Assembly (NCBI GenBank): GCA_946615275.1
Contig: CAMOHV010000135.1
Coordinates: 1-5,151, forward strand
Reading direction: 5' to 3'
DNA from: an uncultured Verrucomicrobiota bacterium
Lineage (GTDB): Bacteria; Verrucomicrobiota; Kiritimatiellia; RFP12; UBA1067
DNA length: 5,151 bases
Below the pieces are notes generated by a model. It saw only the letters and a list, made by a program, of their open reading frames with translations, was not told where the DNA came from and did no database searches. The translations under genes and the position numbers were made by a program. Below, one piece after another: positions 5,044-5,151 of this stretch (the stretch's first letter is position 1; each line of letters begins with the position of its first letter).

Positions 5044-5151
5044 TGGAGGGAGTGTTCGACTATATCCCCGAGGTGCTGAACCGCGCCGTTGAGGATGCGC
5101 AGCCCATCGACGTGAAGGGCAAGGTCATCCAGGTGGTCGGCACCATCATCA
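5043..5151 (+). CDS. sctN: SctN/YscN-family T3SS ATPase, N-terminal fragment cut by the window edge
   Basis: Only 36 complete codons are present, so the nucleotide-binding motifs are outside the window. The visible part ends in IDVKGKVIQVVGTII, the first strand of the N-terminal beta-barrel shared by T3SS/flagellar/F1-type ATPases (VxGxVxxVxGTxI pattern). AGGGAG (5032-5037) lies 5 nt before the ATG, and the start overlaps the sctL stop (TGATG). A GTG directly before the ATG is in frame but adds only one residue. The position after the stator gene strongly supports the ATPase assignment; in other systems (flagellar FliH-FliI) the same pairing holds. Confidence 0.87.
   Translation, partial: MEGVFDYIPEVLNRAVEDAQPIDVKGKVIQVVGTII

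Overview
This window is a compact, entirely forward-strand gene block for an injectisome-type (non-flagellar) type III secretion system (T3SS) of the Ysc-like class. In order I read sctD (inner-membrane ring, FHA-type N-terminus), a YscE-like co-chaperone, sctF (needle), a YscG-like TPR chaperone, sctI (inner rod), sctJ (lipoprotein ring), a YscY-like TPR chaperone, sctK (sorting platform), sctL (ATPase stator) and the first 36 codons of sctN (export ATPase), which runs off the right edge. No tRNA, rRNA, CRISPR or mobile element was seen.

Layout: bases 20-1285 hold sctD. A 55-bp gap made of an 8-bp tandem repeat follows. Bases 1341-2705 hold the E-F-G-I set, joined by start/stop overlaps (E/G-type junctions ATGA or TGATG) except for a short leader with a strong ribosome-binding site before the needle gene. 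A 70-bp gap with a short hairpin precedes sctJ. sctJ and the YscY-like gene are 4 nt apart. A second gap of TGAAGGT/TGAAAGT repeats plus a duplicated 10-mer precedes sctK. sctK overlaps sctL, and sctL overlaps sctN. Most junctions suggest translational coupling within one transcript, and I see no terminator in the window.

How the genes work together (known for the family): D and J form the inner-membrane rings, and the J lipoprotein sits on the periplasmic face. K and L belong to the cytosolic sorting platform and hold the N ATPase. F polymerises into the needle and I forms the inner rod. The E- and G-like proteins together cap F to stop premature polymerisation in the cytosol. YscY in Yersinia is the chaperone of the early substrate YscX, and no YscX candidate lies in this window. 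The order D-E-F-G-I-J-K-L follows the Yersinia ysc operon, except that the H gene is missing, a Y-like gene is inserted between J and K, and N follows L directly. D-E-F-G adjacency is also found in Chlamydia.

Organism: the DNA is G+C rich with strong G/C third-position bias in the genes, and Shine-Dalgarno-like sequences of the AGAAAGG type are visible. The intergenic TTGAAAG-type repeats look like those I associate with Verrucomicrobiota/Kiritimatiellota/Lentisphaerota-type genomes. This placement is an inference of modest confidence, and a deltaproteobacterial or other host cannot be excluded from this sequence alone.
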